Below are positions 21,445 through 32,879 of a stretch of 64,000 nucleotides of DNA, piece after piece. Below the pieces are notes generated by a model. That model was not told the DNA's origin. It ran no database searches and saw only the letters and a program-made list of their open reading frames with translations. Both the position numbers and the translations under genes were made by a program. Origin of the DNA: Hydrangea macrophylla. Lineage: Eukaryota; Streptophyta; Magnoliopsida; Cornales; Hydrangeaceae. How positions within the stretch are numbered: position 1 is the first letter of the stretch; the number at the start of each line of letters is the position of its first letter. The DNA is taken from the NCBI GenBank assembly GCA_033977485.1, contig CM066984.1, forward strand, positions 28,315,501 to 28,379,500, read 5' to 3'.

Positions 21445-23539
21445 AGGACTGCTTCGCCCCAGTAAGTACGAGGAGCATTAACCTGGAAGAGTAAAGAACG
21501 AGCAACATCTAGAAGGTGACGATTCTTGCGCTCCGCCACACCGTTTTGTAGTGGAGTGGTAGTGCAAGAAGTTTGGTGAACAATGCCATGAGAAGAAAAA
21601 TATGCACCTAAACCAGAATCAATATATTCACCACCTTGGTCAGAACGCAAGATTTTCACTACAGTCCCAAATTGAGTATTGACCATTTTTTGTGAAAATG
21701 TTGGAAAATATCAAAGACTTCTCGTTTTTCTTTCATTATATATATCTAAGTAGTACGAGAAAAATCATCAATAAAAGAAACAAACCAACGATGACCTTTC
21801 AATGACACAGTACGAGAAGAACCCACACATCAGTATGAATTAAAGTAAATGGAGCTGAACTTTTATTATCGGTAGGAGCATAAGAAGCTCGAAAATGTTT
21901 TCCAAACTCACAAGCATCACAAGAAAAATTCAAAATACAAGTATGTGATACTAGAGTAGGAAACATATGTCTAAGTACAGAAAAAGAAGGATGTCCTAAT
22001 CTCCTATGCCAAAGGTGTAGGTCCTCAGCTTTATTCTTTATAACGACAATATGATGAGCCAACTTCTCCCCTTCATCTAGGATGTATAGACCGTGCTCCT
22101 TTCCACCACTGCCAATCGTCCTCCTCGTGATAAGATCCTGAAACACACAACAAGAAGGATAAAAGGTTACACTACAGTTCAAATCTCGAGTAATACGACT
22201 CAAAGATAAAAGGTTGTGAGAAAAACTGGGAACATGTAACATAGAAGTGAGCGGTAAAGAGGGAGCAACATGAATTAGACCTTTCCTAGAAACTGAGGAG
22301 AAGGTACCATAAGCTATTCTAACTTTATCCTGGCCTGAAGAAGACTCATATTCAGAGAAAAGGTTAGATGAAGGGGGGACATCTTATCAGAGGCCCCGGA
22401 ATCGATAATCCATGGAGATGAAACATGAGAAAGGAATGCTCTTGGTGATGTAACAACAGTACCTGACTGGGCAAAGGATGAGGAGGAACCTGAAGATATC
22501 ATAGTAACACACCGTGCCATCAAATGACGGAGAGTCTCCAATTCTGAGGCAAACAAGGAGCTGAAGTTGGCATCAGAAAAGGGTGTAGGACCACTAGAAA
22601 TTAGGGCAGAAGGCTTAGAAACGGCAGAATGATGTGCACAGACAGCCTCTCCACGCCCCCGGAACGACCTCCACAACCCCCTCCTCGACCTCCCCTACCA
22701 CCAGGTGGTTTGCCATGGAGGCTCCAGCAGTTAGCCCGAGTGTGATGAGACTTAAAACAGTAATCACATATCACAACTGGTCGATCAAAAGAAGCTGACT
22801 GCGGAGACCCATCTCGGGGTGGAACGGAAACCAAGGCAGACCTTTCAGTAGGCACAGAAGGAAGCATAACGGAACGACGACTCTCCTTATTTTGGACATG
22901 AGCAAAGGCCTCCTTAAGGGTTGGAAGAGAATCCATCCCAAGTACCCGACTACAAACTGTGTCATAATCAGGATGGAACCCCTAAAGAAATTTAAAGACC
23001 CTCTGCTTCTCTAGTGGTTTCCTATAGCCCTCAGCATCAGTAGCACATAGAGGCTGATAGGCCTGAAGATGATCAACACGATCCCAACTGGAGGTAAGAA
23101 ACTGAAAAAATTTGGTGACAGTCATGTCACCTTGCTCTGAACGGTCAATGGACTGAAGCAACTCAAACTCCTGTGCGTAGTTCCCCCGTCGAGAGAAAGT
23201 AGATGTAACAATGTCCCAAATTGCCTTAGCAGTCTTCATGCGATAGAAATTCTCACCAATTTCAGGCACTATCGAATTTATAAACCACACCATGATAACG
23301 GAGTTCTCAATCTCCCACTTATCATAGCCCGGATCCGTAGAAACAAAGGCTGTCACACGCCCATCAAGGTGGCCCATCTTCCCACGTGCCTTCAGATACA
23401 ATTCCACTGCCTGGGACCACTTCAGAAAATTTTGGTCATCGAAGGGCGTGGGAGTAATCTTGAGGTTGGGATCCAAAGGTGCAACCACTGTGTGGATTGT
23501 GGTTGGGGTAGAAGCTTCCGGTTTGGTTAGGTCTGCCAT
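21445..23539 (-). pseudogene. Element A gag-protease-integrase (5' half)
   Basis: Continues the A coding region beyond the B insertion. From the start Met at 23539: gag MADLTKPEAST, LDPNLKITPTPFDDQNFLKWS, TFSRRGNYAQEFE; zinc knuckle CDYCFKSHHTRANC near 22770; protease DSGASDKM near 22390 (the usual His after Asp is Lys); pre-integrase finger HRRLGHPSF ... CDACEFGKHF; integrase HTDVW near 21825, frame break, then RSDQGGEY and NGVAERKN near 21640-21525. A stop separates gag pieces near 22981. Confidence 0.87.
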
Positions 23540-23950
23540 TATGCCGGATAGGGATGGAAAACCCAATGATGTGAAGGAAAACGGAGACGATGGGGACTCA
23601 CCAAAAAATTAATAAAAGGGGTCAAAGGTCCATCAAAGGACCGAACAACACCACACTTTAAAAAAGAGGATAAAAACAGCAAAAGTGAATTAGTCCAGGG
23701 TATGTATCAGCTGCGGCAAGGTACAAGGCGGGGGGGGGGGGGGGTGTCTACTTGGTGCGGTACAGTGGGGAAAGGTGATGGGGTTGTAGCGGCACAGGCT
23801 GGGGAGGAGGGGAGGGTAGTTGGGAGGGTGGGGATGGCACCGGCGCAGGCTGGGAAGGTGGTGAGGCTAGCAACGCAAGCTGGGTGGTGGGGTTTGGGTG
23901 TCTTGCAGTGGTGGTGGTGGTTGGATGAAAGTTAGGTTGGGAATCCCATG

Positions 23951-23962
23951 GCTCTGATACCA
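23951..23962 (-). other. Primer binding site of element A
   Basis: On the minus strand TGGTATCAGAGC follows the 5' LTR directly. Confidence 0.9.
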
Positions 23963-24116
23963 TGTTAAAACCAATATTGTGCAAGCTTAGGGTTAGAAAA
24001 TTAACTAACCCTATTATATATATTAATCATAAGAAGGAAAAGAAAATAATTACAATAAGACCCACAAACTAATATTTAATAACACAAGAAACTAAGAAAT
24101 AAAACTACTCTCAACA
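23963..24116 (-). repeat. 5' LTR of element A
   Basis: 154 bp. On the plus strand it runs TGTTAAAACC ... CTACTCTCAACA; it is followed by GCTGT at 24117-24121. It lacks the extra block present in the 3' LTR. Confidence 0.92.
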
Positions 24117-24440
24117 GCTGTTTGGTTGATTGGTTCATTGATTTAGCGAGGAAAAAGAAAAGAGAAACAAATTTCTTTGTTTGGTTAATAAGGAAAACAA
24201 TAAGGAAAATACGAATGAAAAGAAAAAAGGGTGAAAAGAAAATCACATATTATGAATTTTGTGAATCACTTCCCTTCCTCTTTACTTGAGTTCCTACTAT
24301 ATTTTGAAAATTCTTAATATCTATTTGAGTATTATTTAACCATGGAGGAATACGCTAGGGAAACATCAAGAAAATAGTTTTCCTTCTCGGTGTTTTTTTC
24401 CCTTCTCTAAAACCGCAAAACCAAATAGAGCCAAAGAAAA
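24117..24440. repeat. MITE-like remnant (GTTTGGTT ... AACCAAATAGAGCC)
   Basis: Starts GCTGTTTGGTTGATTGG and ends AAAACCAAATAGAGCC, the kind of short inverted ends common on plant hAT-type MITEs. The GTTTGGTTAATAAGG motif is shared with the hairpin remnant near 7640. Element A inserted at its left edge. Limits are uncertain. Confidence 0.4.
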
Positions 24441-24884
24441 TATCCAAGGAACTTGGGGGACCATCAATCACAATATATGTACACTACCTACACTGTGTTC
24501 CCTTTCCAGGTCAGCAGACAATGAAGGCCATGAAGAGCATATCATAGTATACTTGACAGTTGACAATGTTGGATATCTCCCTAAAGAAAATTTAATTTAG
24601 GCCAACTCTGAGCCCATTTGGCACTGCTGTCGGAAGGAAGAAATTTTTTTAATAGATGTTCGAAAAGCAGCAAATTACTGCTTCTCAATTAAGCGCTTTT
24701 TTTTTCCAGCTTTAAAATGGATTACACTTTTGAAAAAACTGTGAAAAAGTCTTTGCCAAACTGATTCAAATCTGTCAACAATCCCAAATAAGTGATTGTT
24801 GGTCCCAAATAAGCCAATCCAAACAGACTCTTTATGCGCCAAGCTTAAGAGTTAGAGACGAACTTTACATGTGTGGACGTTTTA
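24441..24884. other. SOS1 intron 5, repeat-like, no gene
   Basis: Contains GAGCCCATTTGGCACTG near 24609 and CCAATCCAAACAGACTC near 24812, weakly inverted ends that could bound another MITE. Nothing coding. Confidence 0.35.
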
Positions 24885-25365
24885 TATGCCAAAAGTGAAT
24901 TTTTTACCCTTCCCATCACCGTGGGATCAATATATACACAACTCATCACTGTTTTAACTTATTTTCCAAACCCATCACTTTTTTAAAGTCGCTAGTTGAA
25001 GCAACGACTTCACCAAAAAAAAATCTGTAGAAACCGTTAGTCCAACTCGCGAATTCTAGCCGCAACGAGAAGTCGCTAGTTGAACTAGCAACTGTTGTTG
25101 ATATGTATGCTAGAATCTCTCAAAAGAATTGTGAAAAGTAAAAGTCGTTAGTTCAACTAGCGACTTCTCGTTGCGACCTGAAGTCGCGAGTTGGACTAGT
25201 GGCTTCTACATATATATATATATATTTTTTTTTTGGTGAAGTCACTACTTCAACTAGCGACTTTAAAAAAAGTGACGAGTTTGGGAAATAAGTTGAAACA
25301 GTGATGGGTTGTGTATATATTGGTCCCACAGTGATGAATTGGGTAAAACATTCTGCCAAAAGTTG
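24885..25365. repeat. Foldback/MITE with about 150-bp arms in SOS1 intron 5
   Basis: The left arm (CAATATATACACAACTCATC, CCCATCACTTTTTTAAAGTC, GCTAGTTGAAGCAACGACTT) pairs with an inverted right arm at about 25235-25365. The interior repeats short AGTCGCTAGTTGAACTAGCGACT-like palindromes. No coding capacity; its right end is about 55 bp from exon 5. Confidence 0.75.
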
Positions 25366-25418
25366 AAGCGGTCACAGACCATTCACAATAGTTACAATCA
25401 TGGAGAGCATTGTCTTAC

Positions 25419-25625
25419 CTGCCATACAAAATCTTCTACTTCAGGATCGGATCTGACGACTTCGAGTATCTTTTCAGCTTCGATGAAGAAGCACAGTTGC
25501 ACAGAATCCGTGATCATATCACATATGTATGGCTTTCCAATTAACACTTCATATAGGCCCAAAGTACTACCATGAGCGAACGTTGGGTGCAACGAATGCC
25601 TATTTCTTATGCTCTTACTTGCCCA
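25419..25625 (-). CDS. SOS1: SOS1 exon 5 of those visible
   Basis: 207 bp, acceptor TTTGGCAG above 25625, donor TGGCAG|GTAAGA at 25419/25418, phase 0 at both ends. It reads WASKSIRNRHSLHPTF, then GSTLGLYEVLIGKPY, and ends VEDFVWQ. This is the core of the cyclic-nucleotide-binding-like domain of SOS1. The downstream intron is about 12.0 kb because it holds elements A and B. Confidence 0.94.
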
Positions 25626-26052
25626 CTGCCAAATCAAATTGCTCATTTGTAAGCACTATTATCAAATGGTGAATCAAATTGTGAATCATTTTACCGACAT
25701 TTTGAATAGTGAATCATATTGAATCGTTAATCGTTGATTCATTTTTAATCAAAAAAACAATTATTAAGGGTAAATATAAAAACATGCATAGTGCTTAGAA
25801 TGAACAAGATAATACTTTAACACAAGTTTCATGTAATATCAAAATGTTGAAAGCTCTCCATAAACCCAAAACTCCAAAGTTCAAGATAATAAATTGTGAA
25901 CCATGTCGGGTTGTATGGAACTCAAACTCACGAATCGGTCGATCCCTACAACCATGTTGATAAGAAGTTCAGATAGAAAAATTGAAGTGAATTTCCTAAA
26001 CCCAAAAAGGATTAATCTCTGAATCCCTAGCAGACCCACATTAACTAATTAC

Positions 26053-26271
26053 CTTCACCACCCCATTTGTAACAAGCCAAATACCATTTGGCTTAGAACC
26101 CTCCTTATAAAGAGTCACACCACGAAGTTTCATTATCTCTTTAGCAGAACCCGAAAGTGGCTCACGAACTGTAGAAGGGAGTGCTCCCAACAAAGGATGG
26201 ACGCTAACCAAATCACGTATCTTTGGAATCTTTACCAGAGGAGGATTACGTAGCAGCCTTTTCAAGTCAGT
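26053..26271 (-). CDS. SOS1: SOS1 exon 4 of those visible
   Basis: 219 bp, acceptor ATGCAG above 26271, donor GTGAAG|GTAATT at 26053/26052, phase 0 at both ends. TDLKRLLRNPPLVKIPKI, HPLLGALPSTVREPL and PNGIWLVTNGVVK match the start of the cyclic-nucleotide-binding-like domain in plant SOS1. The ATG at 26277 seen in this frame is an intron artefact, not a start. Confidence 0.95.
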
Positions 26272-26364
26272 CTGCATAAAAGTTGGAGCAATGAATTATG
26301 AACTTAGAAAAAATCGATAATAGGTAAAGACTATGAATACGAAAAGTGATTACCACCGTGTTAC

Positions 26365-26496
26365 CTGGACAACATCATGAAGATGTATCATTTCTTTTTC
26401 TTCCAACAATCCAACCTTCTCAAGATTTTTAACATAATCAATTAAACGATTCAGTACAGTATATGTTACTTGTCTTGTTTTTACAACACGCAACAC
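26365..26496 (-). CDS. SOS1: SOS1 exon 3 of those visible
   Basis: 132 bp (44 codons), acceptor TTTTTCAG above 26496, donor GTCCAG|GTAACA at 26365/26364, phase 0. It encodes VLRVVKTRQVTYTVLNRL, then LEKVGLLEEKEMIHLHDVVQ: the helical segment linking the interfacial region to the nucleotide-binding-like domain. No internal stop. Too short to stand out as an ORF, but the match to SOS1 and the splice sites are clear. Confidence 0.93.
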
Positions 26497-26599
26497 CTGA
26501 AAAAGTAACATAATCATCAATTTGATACCTTTCTTAGTTAATATAGAATGTTTGAAGAACTGCTAACTGCTAATTGCTAAGCACAACATATTCCTCTAA

Positions 26600-26880
26600 G
26601 AGCCTGTTTGGATTGACTGTGACTTTTGCGTTTAGGCAGAAACTGACTTTTGCTTTAGCTGTGAATTTGGGTTTAGGAATTATGCAAGTAGAATTTGGGA
26701 CTGGTTTGGAATTTGAGATGCGCTTTTAGTAATCAGAAGGGCACGGTAGGAACTAAAAAATTCATCAAAACTCCCAACCTGCTTTGCGCATCACTTTTGG
26801 GCTGAAGAACGGCCTAGTACTTCACCCAAAACGTGCTTTGCAGACTCTAAAGTGTGTCCTAAAAATGATCCAAACATGCT
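26600..26880. repeat. Possible MITE in SOS1 intron 2
   Basis: Begins AGCCTGTTTGGATTGAC and ends GATCCAAACATGCT, degenerate inverted ends of the type found on plant hAT-like MITEs; the interior has CTGACTTTTGC-type repeats. No clear target duplication. Confidence 0.4.
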
Positions 26881-27036
26881 AATATGTGCATTTTGTGTCC
26901 CAAAAGAACATTTCCACCCAGACATGCGTTTAGAAAGTGATTCCAGACAAGCCAAATACATCAAGAGGAAGTTATGTTATTCCCTATAGTCAAGGGTAAA
27001 AATAACATCCAAAGAAGAGCGTTTAAGCCCAAAAAC

Positions 27037-27134
27037 CTGAGGGAATGTAACACGAACATCTTCCAAGAATTGTCTTGCTTCCTCTCCTTCTGCCTCACTT
27101 TCACTGATGACAATAGCTGCAATCTCACTGTTAC
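27037..27134 (-). CDS. SOS1: SOS1 exon 2 of those visible
   Basis: 98 bp. Acceptor AATTCAG above 27134, donor CCTCAG|GTTTTT at 27037/27036. It starts with two bases that complete the Gly codon split with exon 1 and reads NSEIAAIVISESEAEGEEA, then RQFLEDVRVTFPQ. The SESEAEGEEA and LEDVR blocks are highly characteristic of SOS1. The upstream intron (36343-27135) is about 9.2 kb because of an inverted duplication and element F. Confidence 0.93.
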
Positions 27135-28286
27135 CTGAATTGATGATTTTCTGTAAGAACTAAATAGAATATCACCAACGATTGGAGATGATATAAACAT
27201 ATATTGAGAGCTAAAATTAACATACATCTAAGAGAAGGGAAAGCTACATAAGCCTTACATATATAACGTACAGGATGCAAATACTTTAAGTTTATATCTA
27301 TAGCTTGTAGGATGCAAATACTATAAGTTCTTCATGTTCTTATGTAACACTGCAACTAGACTGGAGTCACATAACCGAAGTCATTTTGCCAAACCCCTTA
27401 AAATTACTAGATCAGAGGAGTGTTCAGTTTGACAAGCATTTTGCCAACCTGAAATTTTCTGATCTACCATTATCATTACATAAGTACATATGATTACATG
27501 ACTACATGAGTACAGGAAGAGAGAATATTCCTTTTGCACTAGTAGAAATAAGAAGTGTTGATGTACAAACCTTCAATACAGCTCTTTAACAGAGGAAATA
27601 AATATTAAGTTGTACACAAATAAGGAAGCAGTGGGAAGGAAATATAAGAATAAGAGAAAGCAAGAAACAAAGAGAACTTGGCCTGTTATATCAAGCTCCA
27701 AAACTGCGCCTTCTATTTTCAATGTTCACAAACTTAAAAAAAACTCCCAGAATTCTTTACAGACTTCAGTAAAAATGATTAATCCAAGCGCAAAAGACCA
27801 AAACAATCTTACACTTCCACGGCTGCAGTGCCATGAACAGTTTTGATGCTATACTGAGGTGACAGTATTCATGATAATAAATTAGGAAACTAAATGACCC
27901 GTGTATGTTGCGGGCTGGGCTGGTCCGGGCCATTCACAGGCTGTGTTTGGCCACGGCCTGCCCATTTTACACCGCTATTGTCATATGTAAACTAAAAAAG
28001 ATGGGAATTGGAATAACACTGAAGTTTGGGAACATAGCCAGAAGTTCAAAAAATTCCTCAATCTTTACATGTTTTTTAATTTTGCGGTTCTCAGTCACTG
28101 GTACATTGAAAGTAGGGATAATTACACTGACTTCCCTTGAGAACCATGATTATCGCATTACTGCATTACTAGCTTCAGATACATTAAGATGGATGATTTT
28201 TACATGTGAAATGGTAGATCTAATGACCTTACTTCACAATTACTAAAATAATCAGACAAAAAAATGATAAAAACAAGAAAAACATA
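27135..28286. other. SOS1 intron 1, 3' part, no gene seen
   Basis: Mostly AT-rich. A short GC-rich patch with GGGCTGGGCTGGTCCGGGCC near 27910-27965 stands out. Several short open frames have no recognisable similarity. Confidence 0.45.
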
Positions 28287-28635
28287 TGTTAGAATATAGG
28301 AAATATTCTAGATTTGATCGTAATTCAATCAAATCTACTGAATTAGAATATATATTATTTTATTTGATTAGTTTATAATTCCCATGATTTATCGGATAGC
28401 TTTATGATTTGGTATGATTTGATTAGGATTAACTACGCAGTCTTATCTCTATCTTCTCACTATATATAGGTGTGTGAGTCTAGTCCATCATAATTCAATT
28501 AAGAGAATATACAATGCAGCCCTTTGGTAACTCACGTTCTGTTCTTTTTTCTTTTTCCTACGAATTATGTCTTTTTTCTTTGAACTCTCCTTCCTTCTCA
28601 GCCTACCAAACATAGATTCAACTAGGGTTTGTACT
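28287..28635 (+). repeat. Possible solo LTR remnant
   Basis: Starts TGTTAGAATATAGG, contains a TATA-like CTATATATAGG near 28462 followed by sequence resembling an LTR leader (GAGAATATACAATGCAGCC). No partner LTR or target duplication was found, so this is tentative and the right edge is not fixed. Confidence 0.3.
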
Positions 28636-28649
28636 CAATATTGTGTTTG

Positions 28650-28914
28650 CAAATGTACATACGTAGTCAGATACCAAAAATGCAAAACATGTTTTGGGGA
28701 TAGAAGAGAACCTTGAAAATTAAAGTTTGAGCATCAAGGCGCTGGATGCAAATCTCATTGTCAGGAGCTCTTCTTTCTTTCAATTCCAAGGACTGAATCG
28801 TGCGCACACGGTTATGTTTGATATAGTGGAGAGAAAAGGAAAAGTAGAACCTAGAATGCAGCAAGGACAAGAATTTTTGGTCAGGACGAGACATCTATAA
28901 AGAGAAAGTGGAAG

Positions 28915-28950
<36 letters not shown>

Positions 28951-29890
28951 AGGGATATGTTCCATGACTAAGACCAAGCGGAAGGGTCGTGTTGGAAAAG
29001 TACTTTATTTCCTTTTTCTCTCACGAAGTTGCTTTAAAATGCGACTATCGCACTTTAATAAGAGTAGGTAAGTCCTAAGAGCATGTCCAACAAAGGGTTT
29101 AATAAACATACCTACCTAGTCAAAATAGTTTGCTAAAGTTTAAATTTTTAATATTTTTTATTTTTGAACCAGTAGTAAAGTAAAGTATTCTACTTCTATA
29201 TTTTGAATAGGCCAAATTTAGAAAGTCAATCCATTTTTTCTCTGAATCTCAATTCAGGTTTTCTTCACTTGCCAAATATCCCTATTGCGAAAAAGTACAA
29301 TGGCTAGTTAAAACGGAGAAAAGCACTAGAGTTGACGGTGTAAAAGTGGATGGCTAAAATAGATAAGTACAAGTTTTAGCTAAAATGGCTAGGAAAGTTG
29401 GAGATGCACCAACGGACCATGAACATTGGGTTACTTCTTAACAACTTGCACATCCGTATGCGTGAGTCTGGCTTCTTGCTCTAGTGTTATTCACCCTAAT
29501 TATAAAATTAGTGTGACATTTGTAAGATCTAAAATTTTGAAAACAAAAAAATGGGATATTTCACATTTATGAGAGCTGAAACAACATTTATAACTTAATA
29601 AATGAGATATCACATTAGCAAGTAAGGACAATTTTTAAAACTTTTAACTACAAATGTTTTTTTTGAACAAAACTGATGTGCTTCCGCTGAACTAGTGATA
29701 TGCTTGCAGGTGATTTAATATGCCTACATTGAAGATAATCTGGAAATGTTTTTATGTCTACATTTTGTTTTGTTTTTCGATCCGCCAATTGTTTGGATGA
29801 CCAAAAATGTTTTAAGTTACATATTCTGAGTCGATCAGAATTTTCGTAGGATTGGAGTAATGCTGAACCAATTTGAGGTTTCGTGGGTAT
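28650..29890 (+). repeat. Left arm of a large inverted duplication
   Basis: About 1.2 kb whose reverse complement can be followed, at perhaps 70-80% identity by eye, through 35985-35475, 35122-34894 and 30375-29900. Anchors: TGCAAATCTCATTGTCAG near 28750 against 35900-35920, GGGTCGTGTTGG near 28985 against 35675, TTTTTTCTCTGAATCTCAATT near 29235, GCTTCTTGCTCTAGTGTTATT near 29470. The left arm is uninterrupted and keeps the empty sites for element F (near 29395) and for the right-arm MITE (near 29208). Confidence 0.85.
28917..28948. repeat. (AG)n microsatellite
   Basis: About 15 GA units ending near 28947, inside the left palindrome arm; the right arm has only a short AGAGA stretch at the equivalent place. 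Confidence 0.9.
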
Positions 29891-30370
29891 TGAGCATTCC
29901 AAAATAGACCAAGGAATCCTACGAAAACTTGAATTGCTTCAGCATTTGTAACTAAACGTTTTGAGTCAAACAAACAATTTGTGGATCGAAAAAGAAAAAA
30001 ACAAAAAGTAGAAACAACATTTCCAAATATCAACAAAACTTTAAATATATTGGTATGTTATATCACCTACGAGTATACCACAAGCTCAACGAAAGCACAA
30101 CGGTTTTGTTCAAAAACAAACTAGCATTTAAAACTTCAACAATTATTCTTACATGCTAATGAGATATTTTAAATGTGCCATTTTTTTTTTTTTTTTGGAA
30201 ATTCTAGATCTAAAAATTGTCTTACTAACTTTATATTTTCAATGAATAATACTATAGCAAGAAAGGAGATTCACACTTACCAGAGGTGAGAGTTGTTAAG
30301 TATAAGTAGGGTATTCCCATTAGAGTGAGAAGTTAATCCAATTTTCATGGTTCGTTAGTAAATCTCCCAA

Positions 30371-30375
30371 CTTTT
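30371..30375. repeat. Target-site duplication of element F (left)
   Basis: CTTTT, identical to 34894-34898. Confidence 0.88.
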
Positions 30376-30524
30376 TGTTGAGAGATGTTATTTTTTATGG
30401 GACTTAGTTTATCTCTTATATTTTAACTTTGTGTTGGGTCATTATTGTAATTACTCCAATCATACTGTATAAATAAATTTAGAGAGCTGTTTTTTGCTCT
30501 CTAAGCTTTTCCAGAAATCCAATA
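30376..30524 (+). repeat. 5' LTR of element F
   Basis: 149 bp, TGTTGAGAGATG ... AATCCAATA (the final CA is mutated to TA). It lacks a 9-bp segment found in the 3' LTR and shows about seven substitutions by eye. Confidence 0.9.
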
Positions 30525-30536
30525 TGGTATCAAAGC
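30525..30536 (+). other. Primer binding site of element F
   Basis: TGGTATCAAAGC, one change from the TGGTATCAGAGC seen in other elements here; directly abuts the LTR. Confidence 0.8.
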
Positions 30537-30699
30537 CACCCCAACCCTAGGGGTTGCGATCAACATCACCACCACCACCACCACCCAGACCTTGCGCCAC
30601 ATCATCTATACCACCCACACCTTCGCCGGCAACCCACACCCACGCCTTCGCCGCTAACACACACACACGCCCAGACCTTGCGCAGCAAACCCACACACT

Positions 30700-32461
30700 C
30701 CCACACATCTATGTGAATAATAGCAAATGGAATAGTACTTTTATTGAAGCTGGAATTAAATGTAGCACAGTGATGTTTTCCAAGTTCACATGCCTCACAA
30801 GATATCTCGGAAATAAATTTATTAGGAACTAAAGACGGGAATAAAAAACGAAGTAAGTAGAAAGAAGGATGTCCTAATCTCTGGTGCCACAGCCATGTCT
30901 CTCGGGGAAGATTCTCCCTCTGTGTCGTATAAGCAACTTGAGTGTACCCTCCATTTGATACTCCACCGGGTAACAGATAATAAAGGCCATTCTCCTCCCT
31001 ACCACTGCCAATCTCCTTCTTCGTGGATAAGTCTTGAAAGACACAATGAGATGGAAAGAAATTCACACTACAATTTAAATCACGAGTAATTCGACTAATT
31101 GAAAGAAGATTAGTCGAAAAATTAGGCACATGAAGAACAGAGGATAAAGCAAACGAATTTGAAATATTAGTAACCCCTTTACCAGAAACCGAGGAAAAAT
31201 TGCCATCGGCAGTTTTAACTTTATCCTTCTCTGAACAAGGAGTATAAGTTGAAAAAATAGTAGAAAGACCAGTCATATGGTCGGAGGCTCCAGAATCAAT
31301 GATCCATGGCTGGCGAGAATCCACACTTACATTATTGGAAAAATTAGTAGAATTACCTTTATGGGCAAAGGAGGTAAAGGCACTAGTGGAGGTGTTCAAC
31401 TGAGCCATAATCCGCCTCAGAGTCTCAATGTCAGTGCTACTAATACTCCCAGGCATGGAGGAAGGCGCAGTAACCGGTAACTCCTCATGATATGTAGAAT
31501 CAGACCCAGTAGTCAAATGAGCATGTGAGCCACTACCCCGGCCACCACGACCACCACTACGGCCCCCACCGCGTCCCCTAGACATGGGCGGACGACCATG
31601 AAGCTTCCAACACGTCTCTCTAGTGTGTCTAAGACGATTGCAATAATCACACCACAACTTGTCTTTATCGTCACTGACCTCATTGCTAGAATCTTTGCGT
31701 GGAGTAGTAATCTTGCCACCTCTCTGGCTAGAGGAAATAAGAGCGGACCTGTCAGTAGATGCTGGAGGAAGTATGACAGAGCGGCGGCATTCTTCGTTCT
31801 GAACGTAGGCAAAAGCTTCCCTAAGTGATGGCAACGGTTCCATTCCAAGTATTCTGCTTCGCACTGGGTCAAACTCAGGATTAAGACCAGCCAAAAACTT
31901 AAAGATCCTCTCACTTTCAATATATGATCTAAAGCTAGCAGCATCAGTCGGACACACAGGATGATGAGTTATTAGATGATCCACTCTCTTCCAAAGAGAA
32001 CTCAATGCAGTAAAATATTGCAAGGTGGTGCGATCGCCCTGTACCTCGGCTTCAATTGTGTGTCGCAACTCATAAACCTGGGCAACATTTCCCTTCCGAG
32101 AATACGTCTAAGCTAGAGTATCCCATATATCTTGGGCTGTTTCCATGCCAAAAAAACCATCAGCGATCTCTGGCTCCATGGAGTGAGTAAGCCAATTCAT
32201 GACCAAAAAATTATCAACTTCCCACTTGCTGTAAGTGGGATCTTCAAGACTAGGTGCCTTGATTACGCCATTCACATATCCAAACTTCGATCTACTTTTA
32301 AGGCAGAACGTGGCAGACTATGACCAAGACAAATAATTCTCACCGTTCAATAATGTGGTGGTGATCTTGGAGCCGAGGTTCTCAGTAATGGGCAATCTGT
32401 CATTACCTGCAGGAGAACTGGTATTGCCGGGAGTCTTCTGAGCTAGTTCTTCCTTCGACAT
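30700..32461 (-). pseudogene. Element F gag-protease-pre-integrase, inverted within the element
   Basis: From Met at 32461: MSKEELAQKTPGN, then KITTTLLNGENYLSWS; a stop near 32317 and another near 32109 (DTLA*TYSRKGN) interrupt gag. From 32068 the frame stays open: zinc knuckle CDYCNRLRHTRETC near 31650, protease DSGASDHM near 31290, pre-integrase HQRLGHPSF ... CEACELGKHH, then integrase begins at HIDVW near 30717 and similarity stops. The residues after it are translation of the opposite strand of the element's own leader. Orientation is opposite to the LTRs and to RT. Confidence 0.88.
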
Positions 32462-32879
32462 ATTGAGAAGGAATCTGAGGACTGAAGTGGTGATGAAATC
32501 AAGGCGCACCTAGTAACCACAAGCACCAATCTGGAGCAATTGTCTGATGTATGGACACATCATTTGGTCCAAATTAGGACCGAAGAAACAAAAAATTGAG
32601 AGAACTTGTGATCAGTCCAGTAATAAATTATGAATAGACTGATCTAGGGTTGAAAAACTAGGATTGAAAAAGATATCTTAGAGGATGTGGTCAATCCAGG
32701 ATTTAGGCGTGATGAAGAAGGGTTAGAGAGAGGTGCGGCTGGTTCAAATAAGAGCCAGGGTGGTTGCCGCAGCCCTTGGGGTGGTCGCCGAAGGTGTTGG
32801 AGGAGGTGAGGGGTCAAGGGAAAGTGTGGGAGTGTGTGAGGTAGGAAGGAAGAGAGGCAACCGGGGAAAACAGGAGAAA

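Larger units (their letters stand above)
13510..24116 (-). mobile_element. Ty1/copia element A, split by element B
   Basis: Full-length copia element in minus orientation, bounded by LTRs at 13510-13832 and 23963-24116 and by the 5-bp duplication GCTGT. Without the nested B element it is about 5.3 kb. It occupies SOS1 intron 5 in the same orientation as SOS1. Gag, protease, integrase, RT and RNase H are all traceable but carry stops and frameshifts. The protein family groups with D and E here (gag MADLTKPEAST; LDPNLKIT). The two LTRs differ in length (323 against 154 bp). Confidence 0.95.

Noticed and set aside
23702..23984. Gly/Trp-rich (plus) and Pro/Ser-rich (minus) ORFs
   Set aside because: These are the GC-rich untranslated leader of element A next to its PBS.
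26961..27227. 88-residue minus-strand ORF over SOS1 exon 2
   Set aside because: It is in the wrong frame; the real SOS1 frame through 27134-27037 is shorter than the ORF but matches the protein and splice phases.
29079..29408. MITE with GAGCATGTCCAAC ... GTTGGAGATGC ends
   Set aside because: The same interval has a homologous counterpart in the right palindrome arm without these being element edges, so it is part of the inverted duplication rather than a separate insertion.
30554..30832. Pro/His/Thr-rich 92-residue ORF at the start of element F
   Set aside because: It spans the CCACCACC-rich leader and the inversion breakpoint; the leaders of B, E and C give similar meaningless Pro-rich frames.
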